Assembly: GCF_003989795.1 (NCBI RefSeq)
Contig: NZ_RZHG01000027.1
Coordinates: 124,001-188,000 of the forward strand
DNA from: Vreelandella andesensis
GTDB lineage: Bacteria; Pseudomonadota; Gammaproteobacteria; Pseudomonadales; Halomonadaceae
Reading direction: 5' to 3'
Length of the DNA: 64,000 bases
Shown: positions 8,701 through 16,795 of the stretch, in pieces
Position numbering within the stretch: the first letter of the stretch is position 1
How the letters are laid out: each line of letters opens with the position of its first letter
Program-made: the position numbers and the translations under genes
The notes under the pieces: model-generated
The model's input: the letters and a program-made list of their open reading frames with translations, nothing else
Told to the model about the DNA's origin: nothing
Database searches by the model: none

Positions 8701-11096
8701 TCAAGGTGGTGCCGCTTTCACCGGATAACTGGCGTGAGCAGATTAAGGCACAACCGATTGATGCGTTGTTTGTTGAGTCTGCCTGGAAGGGCAATGATTG
8801 GCAGTGGTTCCGTCAAGTTGGGCACTACAGCGTGCATGAATTTGCAGCGCTAGATGCCTTGCTGGCGCATTGTCGGGGCAAAAGGATTCCGTCGCTGTTC
8901 TGGAATAAGGAAGACCCGGTTCACTTTGACCGTTTCCGCGCAACCGCCGCTAAGTGTGATCATGTGTTTACGACTGACAGTCGGCGGATTATTCCTTACC
9001 TCACCACGCCTGATGCGCTGACGCAAACCGCCAGTAGTGCACCGTTCTATGCCTCCCCGAAAATCCATAACTTGCTGCCGTCTACTCGTGAATGGCAGCC
9101 AACGGCCGCGTATGGCGGTACGTATTATGGCAAGCGCTACCCAGAGCGCACCGAGTACATGGACAAGATCATGAGCGCGGCAGCGCCTCTAGGCCTAACG
9201 CTCTATGATCGCCAGCATGATGACCCCGCATCGCCCTATAAATATCCCGGCGGCCTGGGTAACTATGTGGCAGGTAGCCTCAGCTATGAAGAGATGATTC
9301 AAGCCTACAAAGCGCACCCGGTGCAAATTAACGTCAATTCGGTGTTAGATTCCCCGACGATGTTTTCGCGGCGCGTGGTAGAAACCGCGGCCTGTGGGTC
9401 GCCGTTGATTTCCGGCCCGGCCTTGGGTATGAACCGCTATCTGGAAGGGGTTGGGCATGTGGTGCGTACTGAAAGCGATGCCGCCCAGGCACTTGAAAAC
9501 CTGATGCAGTACCCTGCGTACCGCTGGCGTGTGGCGCTGAAAAGTGCCCGTGCAGTCATGCGCGCCCACACCACAGAGCTACGCCTGACCCAGATGCTGC
9601 GCACTGCCGGTATGGTTATTCAAGCCCCCGAGCCACCGGCTTATTCCTTATATACATCTGAAATCACCCCGGCTAGCGCACAGCGCGTGTTAGCTCAGAC
9701 GGTTCGCCCGGCGAGTATTATCAGCCGTGAATGGCAGGCAGGCACTCGCGCCCAACTAGAAGCAGAAGGTATTCGCTGTGCAACGCCGGATGGCGAGCGC
9801 GCGGCGCCTGGGTCGCTTTGGTTACTGGCCAACCCCCGTGCATTGGAAGGGTTGGAAGCAGAAGACCTGGAAGACCTTATCTGGCCAACCTTTTATGCCC
9901 CGCATAAACGAATTGCTTTCAGCCGTAATGCGGTGCTTGAAGAAGGTGGCTGGCCGGGGGTAGCGGTGGAAAATTCTTCAATTGATACGTCGTTACAGTT
10001 ACTTCGCCCAGACACGGAAATGGTACTTTCCAAGCTACAGCAGTGGGCATCGCGTCAGTCAACCTTAACGCTTCGCAAGCCGCCTCAGGTGCATGCCCAG
10101 GCACCCGATGTGCCGCCGAAGAAGACCATCGTGATTGCCGGGCACGATCTCAAGTTTATCAAGCCGTTTTATCCATACTTCACGAAAGCAGGGGTGCGGA
10201 TACTGCTAGATTTCTGGACCGGCCATAACCAGCACAACGAAACCACCAGTAAACGCTTGGTGCGCCAAGCCGATACGGTCTTCTGTGAATGGACCCTGGG
10301 TAACGCTATTTGGTATGCCAAGCACAAAGTCAAAGGGCAACGATTGGTAGGGCGGTTACACGCTCAGGAACTGCGCAATGTGTTGTTTGACCAAGTGCCC
10401 TTCGATGCGTTTGATAAGGTGATATTTGTAGGCCCGCATATGCTGCGTAACGCCCAGCAGCGTAACCCTGCACTGAAGAAAAACGGTGTAGTAATTTACA
10501 ACGGCGTTGATATCGACGCCATGCAGGCGGTGCCGCGTCAACCCACCAATGGCAAAGTGTTAGGCTTGGTTGGTATGGTGCCACAAAGCAAACGCTTAGA
10601 CCGGGCGTTAGATATCCTGAAAGAACTGCGCAAGGAAGATACCGGTTACACCTTACGGGTGAAAGGGAAGCGGCCGGAAGACTTTGCTTGGATGGTAATG
10701 CACCGGCCCGAAGAAATGGCTTGGTATGAAGAGCAGTATCGTCGCTTACAAGAGGACCCGCTGCTTCAAGATGCCGTGATCTTTGACCCGCATGGCAATG
10801 ATATGCCCCAGTGGTACGCAGGGGTTGATTTCATTCTTTCAGTAAGCGATCACGAAAGCTTCCACCTAGCGGTAGCCGAAGGCGCTGCCAGTGGCTGTAC
10901 CCCCATTGTATTGCCATGGGAAGGCGCGGATGAGATTTATCCGAAAGAGTGGATCTATACAAGTACTAATGTCGTTGTAGAGGGCATAGCGGCTAATAGC
11001 TGCAATGCAGAAAAAGTTTTTAGTTTTGCTAAAGATTACTTTGATATTGACTTGATAGGAAAAAAATTAGTGGCAGTTGTTGCAGCTCAGGGGTAA
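5784..11096 (+). CDS. Four-domain glycosyltransferase
   Basis: A 1770-residue cytosolic protein with four glycosyltransferase-like units and no membrane segment seen. Unit 1 (about 25-400) and unit 2 (about 525-945) are GT4/GT-B folds that look like duplicates: both begin with a strand-loop of the VNHGQYDATHGEAVRTQGIA / LHQSVPHATNGYSTRSHGIA kind. Unit 2 keeps an E-x7-E-like segment (TEMVSALKPLEAMAMGK). Unit 3 (about 955-1290) resembles the CgeB/YkvP spore-coat group (FWNKEDPVHFDRF; ETAACGSPLISGP). Unit 4 (about 1450-1770) is another GT-B domain (VIYNGVDIDAM; SVSDHESFHLAVAEGAASG). The frame opens at a TTG at 5769, but the ATG at 5784 with AGG six bases upstream is preferred. It probably builds several linkages of the repeat unit. 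Confidence 0.85.
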   Translation: MDALIKHAEQLAQHRLTSIAKPIAGRVAYVVNHGQYDATHGEAVRTQGIAEALNHQWLEVLCFVRPGCQWAFYAKRDLSPDVAVNGVTYVHSRWPHGVVPQGQVANLNASVECFVERFRVYRPAVVVAASNWVTALPAWVAAKRLGLPFCFEARGFGELATDAREPGYAHTLSFREEAARDSFIAREATQVFTLNAPMKAELIKRGVQPGRISVVPNGLRELPTLQPIDPALKRRLGIWEGDNVIGYIGSFHAYEGLDVLFQACKALVNKGINIKLLLVGDEQPLTNTVSDQQRDADKPWLIQVGQATGEQLATYYALMDCVVIPRKPLPICELVPPTKALEALAYGKRLVMSKLPALEAACPVVKGVSFAKANDVGALVAAMAQVLEDVRVEQLSNEQNTEQASVQGNAVLQGLDPNVLTFSRLTQGMVETLASVAQGTLPAPALPHPLQGVEVLEEVDYSTASQWFYKEGRLTDTLLALKSLQARGVKFDKPKRDFEAFVAGLAHLKGGVALPPRQPNAGLMSRRQQVLYCLHQSVPHATNGYSTRSHGIAVGLQASGWNVRATTRPGFPWDGGAKGLARGYHETTVDGVAYAACAGWDLAKTPLDLYLAEAADHYLREAQTSGAEMLVAASNHITALPALMAARRLGLPFVYEVRGLWEVTQASTQPEWAGSERYQLMRELEQQAALEADLVITLTEELADELASWGVARERITVVPNAVNAERFTPRPADTDVARQLKLPAEVPVIGYAGSAVAYEGLELLLEALAKLKERGQDFVFVLVGDGKVIDTVKATAKTLGIENQCRFTGRVAFEEVPRYLSCMDIMPIPRLSSAVTEMVSALKPLEAMAMGKAVVLSDVSPHHVMAGPGGERARLFEKDNAAALSDAIEALISNPAERERLGNAARAWVDRERTWNHVTSIYARSLQQLRESVVARPHKQTAKGEVKAKTLAQLTLGLIGDTFTTDTLASAVKVVPLSPDNWREQIKAQPIDALFVESAWKGNDWQWFRQVGHYSVHEFAALDALLAHCRGKRIPSLFWNKEDPVHFDRFRATAAKCDHVFTTDSRRIIPYLTTPDALTQTASSAPFYASPKIHNLLPSTREWQPTAAYGGTYYGKRYPERTEYMDKIMSAAAPLGLTLYDRQHDDPASPYKYPGGLGNYVAGSLSYEEMIQAYKAHPVQINVNSVLDSPTMFSRRVVETAACGSPLISGPALGMNRYLEGVGHVVRTESDAAQALENLMQYPAYRWRVALKSARAVMRAHTTELRLTQMLRTAGMVIQAPEPPAYSLYTSEITPASAQRVLAQTVRPASIISREWQAGTRAQLEAEGIRCATPDGERAAPGSLWLLANPRALEGLEAEDLEDLIWPTFYAPHKRIAFSRNAVLEEGGWPGVAVENSSIDTSLQLLRPDTEMVLSKLQQWASRQSTLTLRKPPQVHAQAPDVPPKKTIVIAGHDLKFIKPFYPYFTKAGVRILLDFWTGHNQHNETTSKRLVRQADTVFCEWTLGNAIWYAKHKVKGQRLVGRLHAQELRNVLFDQVPFDAFDKVIFVGPHMLRNAQQRNPALKKNGVVIYNGVDIDAMQAVPRQPTNGKVLGLVGMVPQSKRLDRALDILKELRKEDTGYTLRVKGKRPEDFAWMVMHRPEEMAWYEEQYRRLQEDPLLQDAVIFDPHGNDMPQWYAGVDFILSVSDHESFHLAVAEGAASGCTPIVLPWEGADEIYPKEWIYTSTNVVVEGIAANSCNAEKVFSFAKDYFDIDLIGKKLVAVVAAQG

Positions 11097-11149
11097 ATAT
11101 GAGCTAAATATAGTTGTTGTTTAAATATATAATATTTAGGATGAGGTTT

Positions 11150-13474
11150 GTGAAAAAAAATATTCGCCATGGTTATAGTTCGGGAAAAGTTTATCCAGAT
11201 TTTTTAAGCGCTTATAAGGAAGTTAAAGATGGCGAGTTCTTTATATACCTGAATGGAGTAATATACCCATTTAAATGGAATTTGACAGACGAATTTCATT
11301 CTCCTGTTGTTTTTTTTACTCCAGGGCGAACTATAAGAGGTAAGTCTGTTCCTATATTTCAAAGATCAAAGTATTTTGGTTTTTTAGAAGACTATAACTG
11401 TATTTCATGTTTTGATCCCACATTGTTTAAAGATAGTGAAATGAATCTGGCTTGGTTTCAAGGTGAAAGGGGGCGTTTTTATGCTTTGGAAGTCGCGAAA
11501 TTATGGGGAGAATTCGTAAAAGAAATTCAAATAAATCCTGCTAAAATTCTTTACTATGGAACTAGTGGAGGCGGTATTCTGGGTTTTTATCTTGCTAAGG
11601 TTACCCCGAAATCAACGCTTTATATGTCAAATGTTCAAACTGATATTAGGAATTACGATGCTAAGACATTACAGAAATTGGTAGACGTATCATTTTGTGG
11701 TGATTTTGATTATGTGAAAAATGCTGGTGAAACTCAGAATCGATTCACCATAAACGGGCATAGTGGTGCATTTAATTTAGTATATGCACAAAATAAGGTC
11801 GATGATTTTCATTACTTCAATCACTACAAAAAGTGGAGAGAAAAAACGGATTTGACTTATTTTGAAAGTGTTAAATTTATTGAGTATGACGATCCTATTA
11901 GTGGGCATGGTCCTCTGAGCGCTGAATCAGAGGTGAAAATAATCCGCGGAATTCTAGATCAAAAAAATTACGAAAGTGTTTTTCCGAATGTCGATATCGA
12001 GAATGTATTTCCTAAAAAAAAAGATGAGGTATCAAGCAAAAGTTTTTTTTTAAAGCACAGTGCATTTCCTTCTAGGGAAATTATTTTTCCGATTAATTGG
12101 AGCCAAGACCCTTACAAATCAAAAAATTGGCAGCATCATCTTAATAGCTTGAGATGGCTTCCATCATTGGAAAAAAAATTACAAAAAGATATTGTTGTTG
12201 ATTTTTATAATTATCATCTTAGAGATAGAAAAAAGAATAAATATTACAATACTAGAACTGGGGATCACACTACAGCTATAAGAATTGATGTGCTAAAAGA
12301 TTTAAAGAAGAAATTTAAAATAGATAATATAGTGTTGGTAAGCCTTTCTAATATTTTAGAAGAAGATATAAAAACGCTCCTTTCGGATCATGTTTATCAA
12401 AATAACAATCATGGATTGATGGCTGATGTTGCTATTATAAAAGCACTGCGCTCCGAGTTTTCTTCTAATCGTTTAACGCTAAATAAAGTTTTTAAAAGAC
12501 TTGGTGAAACTCTTCAAAAAATGTACGACGGTGAGGGCGTGTGTTTAGAGCACTCCGTTTCATATCAAGAATATAATTTAGAAATCATTTCTGAGATTAA
12601 GTTGCTACTGCCTAAAGATAGTCGTTTGAATTATATTATAGATAATATCGTGATAAAAAGTAAAGAATTTTTAGGTTTCTTTTTGTTGAATAATGGACAG
12701 TACATCCCCTTAGGTGACTCATTTCGCCTTCCTAACAAAAGAATATTACATAAAGTATACGGTCATGAGGATCCCAAAGAAGCATTGTCTCCTTTTTCAA
12801 ATATGTCAGGTAGTTTTTATTCTAGAGCAGGGTATTTTTCGTATAGATGGCCAACTAAATTGACCCATTTATCACTAGTGTCGGGTTGGCACTCTCATGT
12901 TCATAAACAAAATGATGAGCTTTCAATATTTCTTTTTCATAAGAATTTTATTGTTTTTGACGATCCGGGGTATACCGATTTTAAAACATGGGAAGAAATA
13001 AAAAAATTTAAATCAGAAAGGTGGCACTCCAATTTTTGGATCGAAAACCATGAATGGTCTGATGTGTGTGACCATCCTTCCGGCTCTGATTTAAAAGTGC
13101 TTAGCACCGATTTTGTAAGCGTTGTAGCAAAAAGCGCTAGACAAAGAGGTTTCACACTAGCTCGTGAAGTTGTAATTTCACAAAATAAAATTTTGATATC
13201 AGACTCTGTTGAAGGAATAATAAAAGCTGTTTCTAAAGTAAGGCATCAATTTCTTTTGTCCGATGTTTATGCTTTGATAGAGGGTCAGGTCGTTTTTTTA
13301 TTTTCAAAGGTTGGTAATCAAAAAATTGTAAAGGTTGAAGTGACTGGCTCCGGAGAATGGATAGTGGAAGAATCTTATCGCGTTAATGAAGATCGTAGAG
13401 CGGTCGGTCATGCTGATTTGCTTGTGTACATGTCGAGTGATAAAAAAACTGACTTTTCGGTTTATCTTTTGTAA
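11150..13474 (+). CDS. Alpha/beta-hydrolase-like and heparinase II/III-like fusion protein
   Basis: A 774-residue two-part protein. Residues about 1-290 look like an alpha/beta hydrolase: the nucleophile elbow is YYGTSGGGILGF and a possible catalytic histidine lies in PISGHGPLS. Residues about 310-774 resemble heparinase II/III-type lyases: a helical part with NNHGLMADVAIIKAL and LEHSVSYQEY, then a beta-rich part with GWHSHVHKQNDELSIFLF. Such lyases cleave uronate-containing polysaccharides by beta-elimination. No signal peptide is visible. The ATG at 11141 has an AGG directly against it; the GTG at 11150 has better-spaced AGGATGAGG, so it is preferred. The gene is strongly AT-rich and probably acquired. 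The hydrolase part may act as an esterase or acyltransferase; this is uncertain. Confidence 0.65.
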   Translation: MKKNIRHGYSSGKVYPDFLSAYKEVKDGEFFIYLNGVIYPFKWNLTDEFHSPVVFFTPGRTIRGKSVPIFQRSKYFGFLEDYNCISCFDPTLFKDSEMNLAWFQGERGRFYALEVAKLWGEFVKEIQINPAKILYYGTSGGGILGFYLAKVTPKSTLYMSNVQTDIRNYDAKTLQKLVDVSFCGDFDYVKNAGETQNRFTINGHSGAFNLVYAQNKVDDFHYFNHYKKWREKTDLTYFESVKFIEYDDPISGHGPLSAESEVKIIRGILDQKNYESVFPNVDIENVFPKKKDEVSSKSFFLKHSAFPSREIIFPINWSQDPYKSKNWQHHLNSLRWLPSLEKKLQKDIVVDFYNYHLRDRKKNKYYNTRTGDHTTAIRIDVLKDLKKKFKIDNIVLVSLSNILEEDIKTLLSDHVYQNNNHGLMADVAIIKALRSEFSSNRLTLNKVFKRLGETLQKMYDGEGVCLEHSVSYQEYNLEIISEIKLLLPKDSRLNYIIDNIVIKSKEFLGFFLLNNGQYIPLGDSFRLPNKRILHKVYGHEDPKEALSPFSNMSGSFYSRAGYFSYRWPTKLTHLSLVSGWHSHVHKQNDELSIFLFHKNFIVFDDPGYTDFKTWEEIKKFKSERWHSNFWIENHEWSDVCDHPSGSDLKVLSTDFVSVVAKSARQRGFTLAREVVISQNKILISDSVEGIIKAVSKVRHQFLLSDVYALIEGQVVFLFSKVGNQKIVKVEVTGSGEWIVEESYRVNEDRRAVGHADLLVYMSSDKKTDFSVYLL

Positions 13475-13531
13475 TTCTAAAAATTAACAATCATTGATAG
13501 TGTTTTAAAAATAGAGACGTTGGAGCCCTAT

Positions 13532-14436
13532 ATGAAAAAAGTTCAAATACTCGGCCCATCTTATTCTGGAACCACTGTTCTAGGATATATTTTAAACACT
13601 TCGGATGGATGGTTTTTTGGCTCGGAAGTTCACAGGCTTTTGTATAGTTATGTTGAAAAATATGGTGCTAAGAATAAGAATATAGCGAATCCTAAGTGTG
13701 ATTTCTGTGGCATGGACTGTAAATATTGGACAAGAAATCTTCTGATGGAGTTGAAAGATAATAAATCTGATACACTTCAAGATATATATGATGTTTTTCA
13801 AAAGCATCACCCTGAAATATCTACCTTTGTAGATAGTTCCAAAAAGCTAGAATTTTTCCATGATACAAAAATTGATTATACATTAATTGCCTCTAAACAT
13901 CCTGTACGATTGCTGGCTTCACGGTTTTATAACAAGCGCGAGTCTTTAGGAGTCAACAGCGAAGCACTTTCTTCAGTATTTAATGCCATCCAAGGTGATA
14001 AGGCTAAATTTTTAGATTATGCAAAAGAGGAAGTTAATTATTTTTATCTTACCTACTCCGATTTTTTTAAAAATTCAGCGAATGGCATGCTGATTAAAAT
14101 GGACGAAATTGTTTTTGATGAGAATCATAAAAATAATTTTTTAAATTTTTTAGATTTATCTTATGGTAACGTTCCTTTGATAATTTTACAAATTATGAGG
14201 TTCACTCTATAGGGGGAAATAAGGCTCCTTATTGGGCAAGACTAGAGAAGAGTACAAATAAATTAGTCAACAACCCCAGGCATGAGTATTATAAAAGTGC
14301 TGAATCAGTCGGGGATTTTAAAGTGGATAATAAGTATAAAGAAATTTTCAATATTGAATTTTTGACCGAGCTCGAAATGCTAAAAGGATATCAAGATCTT
14401 CTAAAGCTACTAGGATATAAAAAAATAATTATTTAG
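13532..14436 (+). pseudogene. Sulfotransferase-like gene interrupted by a frameshift
   Basis: The first part (ATG at 13532, GGAG six bases upstream) encodes a sulfotransferase-like protein: the phosphosulfate loop reads GPSYSGTTVL near residue 8, followed by a CDFCGMDCKYW cysteine cluster and VDSSKK. This frame stops at 14210-14212 after an uncharacteristic tail. From about 14176 the neighbouring frame reads on as FDNFTNYEVHSIGGNK and then APYWARLEK up to a TAG at 14434-14436. HSIGGN followed by a basic segment is what sulfotransferases of this type usually carry near the C-terminus, so one gene of about 300 residues is broken by a single indel between about 14170 and 14200. It could be a true mutation or a sequencing error. 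The gene is AT-rich like its upstream neighbour. Confidence 0.7.
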
Positions 14437-14501
14437 TCACTGTTTATCTATTAAATATAAATTATTTTTGATTGTTAAGATATCTAGGGATTTGATTATT
14501 T

Positions 14502-16766
14502 ATGGTGATTGATGTGGCTGCTAGTCCGGACTCTGTTCTGAAGTTAGAGAGCAGTGTTACTGATAAGTTGATATATGTTTTAAATGCATCTAGAAATCAT
14601 ACTCTGGGAAAGGACCTGTTCGTCAGCAGAGTTTTGACACTAGGCCCTTTCAAGCCAGTTAACTTCACTCGTTGGGGCAGTTGGGAACAGAACCCTCTTG
14701 ATAACCGCAGTTGGCAGTGGCGTCTGAATTGGTTGTCGTTTTTATCTTATTTGATGGCTTATCACCATGCCTCTGAGAATGATGCGGTGCTGGACTTCGC
14801 CCGCGAATCAGTTGAGTCGTGGTTAGATACTTACCTGGAAACCGATACAACGTATCCATTTGAGTTCATCTGGCATGATCATGCGACTGCCCTTCGAGCC
14901 GAACAGCTGGTATTGCTAGCTTATTACAGCCGCCGCTATGCGCCTAATTGGGCAAAACTAAACGCTAAGTTTTTAGTGTATGTGGAAAAGGCACTTAAAA
15001 CACACGGCAATTGGCTAGCCAAAGACAGCTTTTATTCTGAACATACTAACCATGGGCTTGAGCAAGCCCGGGTATTACTGTTGCTTGGCACTGTGTTTGA
15101 AGGTGAGCAGGCTAAGCAATGGCAGCAGATTGCACAGCAGCGAATCAGCAGCGAACTGGAATTTTCATTTACTGATGAAGGCGTCCACGTTGAAAACAGT
15201 CCTGCTTATCACATTTTTGTGTTCAAGGTTTTTCTGGGAATCATCAAAGACTATCCCAAAGAGGTACTAGGGGGGCTATCGAGTCAGTTCGATGTGTTTG
15301 CCCACAAGGCACTGCGCTTTATTACCCATATTCTCCGCCCAGATGGTCTTTTACCGCCGATTGGTGATACAGAGCAGCTGCCTACGTCTAATATGTATCG
15401 CGATGCTTTCGGCCACATGCCGGAATATCAACACCTGTTATATGCGCTGACGAACGGGAAGCAGGGGGAGCGACCGCCAGAATCTAACGTGGTTTATCCC
15501 CATTCTGGCTACGCGGTGTTTCGTGATTTATGGCCTGGTCAGGAAGATTATCGCAACGCACTTCACTGCATCGTGAAAGTAGGTTGTTCTAGCCGGTATC
15601 ATCACCAGCAGGATGAGGGGCATATTAGTCTTTATGCAGGCGGCGAAGATTGGTTGATTGACTCTGGTCTCTATAATTACAGCGGTAAAGACCCAGTGCG
15701 CCGTTATATGCGCAGCCGTTCAGCGCACAATATCCCTCTGGTGTCGGATGCTGGTTATGATGCGGACTTTGAGCATCGTCTGAGTGCCTGGGAAGTAACG
15801 ACGTTTGATGACTCGCCATCTCTTCCTTTTGTAGAAATGGCCTTAAACGTTCTGCCTCAAGTGGCACATAAGCGCCGCGTAGCCCTAGATTCAGCACTGC
15901 ACGAGTTAAGTGTGGTTGACCAATTCCACTGTAACGATGGGCAGCCTCGTGAAGTAATTTTGCAGTGGCACTTTCCACAAGATAAGCAGATCAGCATTCA
16001 AGGTAACCGGGCGATCATCAGCAGTGCAACCGGCAGTCAGCTGTTAATGGACATTCAAGGCGCGCAGCCGGATAGCTTATCAGTAGTGAAGGGGCGGCAA
16101 GGCGAGCGTGTATTTAGTGCCTTTTCTGCTAAAGCAAACCAATTTGAGTCTAGCCAGTTGTTAAGAGTTGTGTTTGCTCCCAGCAGCGCATTAGAAGTGA
16201 CGAGTCGGTTTCATCTTGCATTATCGCCGCAACGAAAACTTGCTGCCTCTCATGCCCGATTGGTCAAAGGAGAGTCACTTGAAGCACTAACTGCTTTGAT
16301 GGATCGAAGTGGTATATGGCAACACACGTTGGTGCTGGGTAATACATCTTTAGTTTCCCGCCTTGGTAAGTTGCATCAAGACAAAGGGTGCGGCTTTGTG
16401 TCTGTTTTAACTGATAATGACAGGGCCAGCCAGCACTTAGATGATCAGCTAGAAGACGAAGGGTTGAAGCTTTGGGCACAATCTCTATCGCTAGCAGGTT
16501 CAGCCAGTTGTGATGCAGTGGCAGGGGATGTATCAGACCATGCCTTAAGGGGCCTTAAAGGCATCAGCTTGTTGATAATTGGTGCGTCGGATTTTTCAGA
16601 TAGGCACCTAGAAGCGTTGCTGGGTAAGCTTTTACCCATGCTTCTGTCACGCTTGGCACCTACCGCTCAGGTGTGGCTGACAGCTGACATGAATGTATCC
16701 TTAAAAGCTTTGTGCCAGCAGTGGGCAGATCGGCATGGCCTCAAAGTGGCTGAGCTGGCTTTTTAG
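14502..16766 (+). CDS. Heparinase II/III family protein
   Basis: A 754-residue protein of the heparinase II/III (alginate-lyase-like) group. An N-terminal alpha/alpha toroid (about 60-330) contains WHDHATALRAEQL, the family-typical SEHTNHGLEQA, and VHVENSPAYHIF. A beta-sandwich part (about 340-590) contains SSRYHHQQDEGHISLYAGG and RSRSAHNIPLV. Members cleave acidic polysaccharides by beta-elimination using Asn/His/Tyr residues. The last 150 residues look like a separate Rossmann-like tail that I cannot name. No signal peptide is seen, so it may act inside the cell or be exported by another route. AGGGA lies about eleven bases before the ATG. The start region is AT-rich like the preceding genes, whereas the body is GC-richer. 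Confidence 0.8.
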   Translation: MVIDVAASPDSVLKLESSVTDKLIYVLNASRNHTLGKDLFVSRVLTLGPFKPVNFTRWGSWEQNPLDNRSWQWRLNWLSFLSYLMAYHHASENDAVLDFARESVESWLDTYLETDTTYPFEFIWHDHATALRAEQLVLLAYYSRRYAPNWAKLNAKFLVYVEKALKTHGNWLAKDSFYSEHTNHGLEQARVLLLLGTVFEGEQAKQWQQIAQQRISSELEFSFTDEGVHVENSPAYHIFVFKVFLGIIKDYPKEVLGGLSSQFDVFAHKALRFITHILRPDGLLPPIGDTEQLPTSNMYRDAFGHMPEYQHLLYALTNGKQGERPPESNVVYPHSGYAVFRDLWPGQEDYRNALHCIVKVGCSSRYHHQQDEGHISLYAGGEDWLIDSGLYNYSGKDPVRRYMRSRSAHNIPLVSDAGYDADFEHRLSAWEVTTFDDSPSLPFVEMALNVLPQVAHKRRVALDSALHELSVVDQFHCNDGQPREVILQWHFPQDKQISIQGNRAIISSATGSQLLMDIQGAQPDSLSVVKGRQGERVFSAFSAKANQFESSQLLRVVFAPSSALEVTSRFHLALSPQRKLAASHARLVKGESLEALTALMDRSGIWQHTLVLGNTSLVSRLGKLHQDKGCGFVSVLTDNDRASQHLDDQLEDEGLKLWAQSLSLAGSASCDAVAGDVSDHALRGLKGISLLIIGASDFSDRHLEALLGKLLPMLLSRLAPTAQVWLTADMNVSLKALCQQWADRHGLKVAELAF

Positions 16767-16795
16767 GTGCTGCGTTCCATAGTGCCCCTAAAAAG
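16759..16795. terminator. Symmetric hairpin between convergent genes
   Basis: CTTTTTAGG (16759-16767) is perfectly complementary to CCTAAAAAG (16787-16795), and two further pairs follow after one mismatch. It spans the stop codons of the heparinase gene and of the convergent permease gene, where a shared bidirectional terminator would be expected. The U-run lies in the left arm of the stem and not after it, so this is not a textbook intrinsic terminator. Confidence 0.4.
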
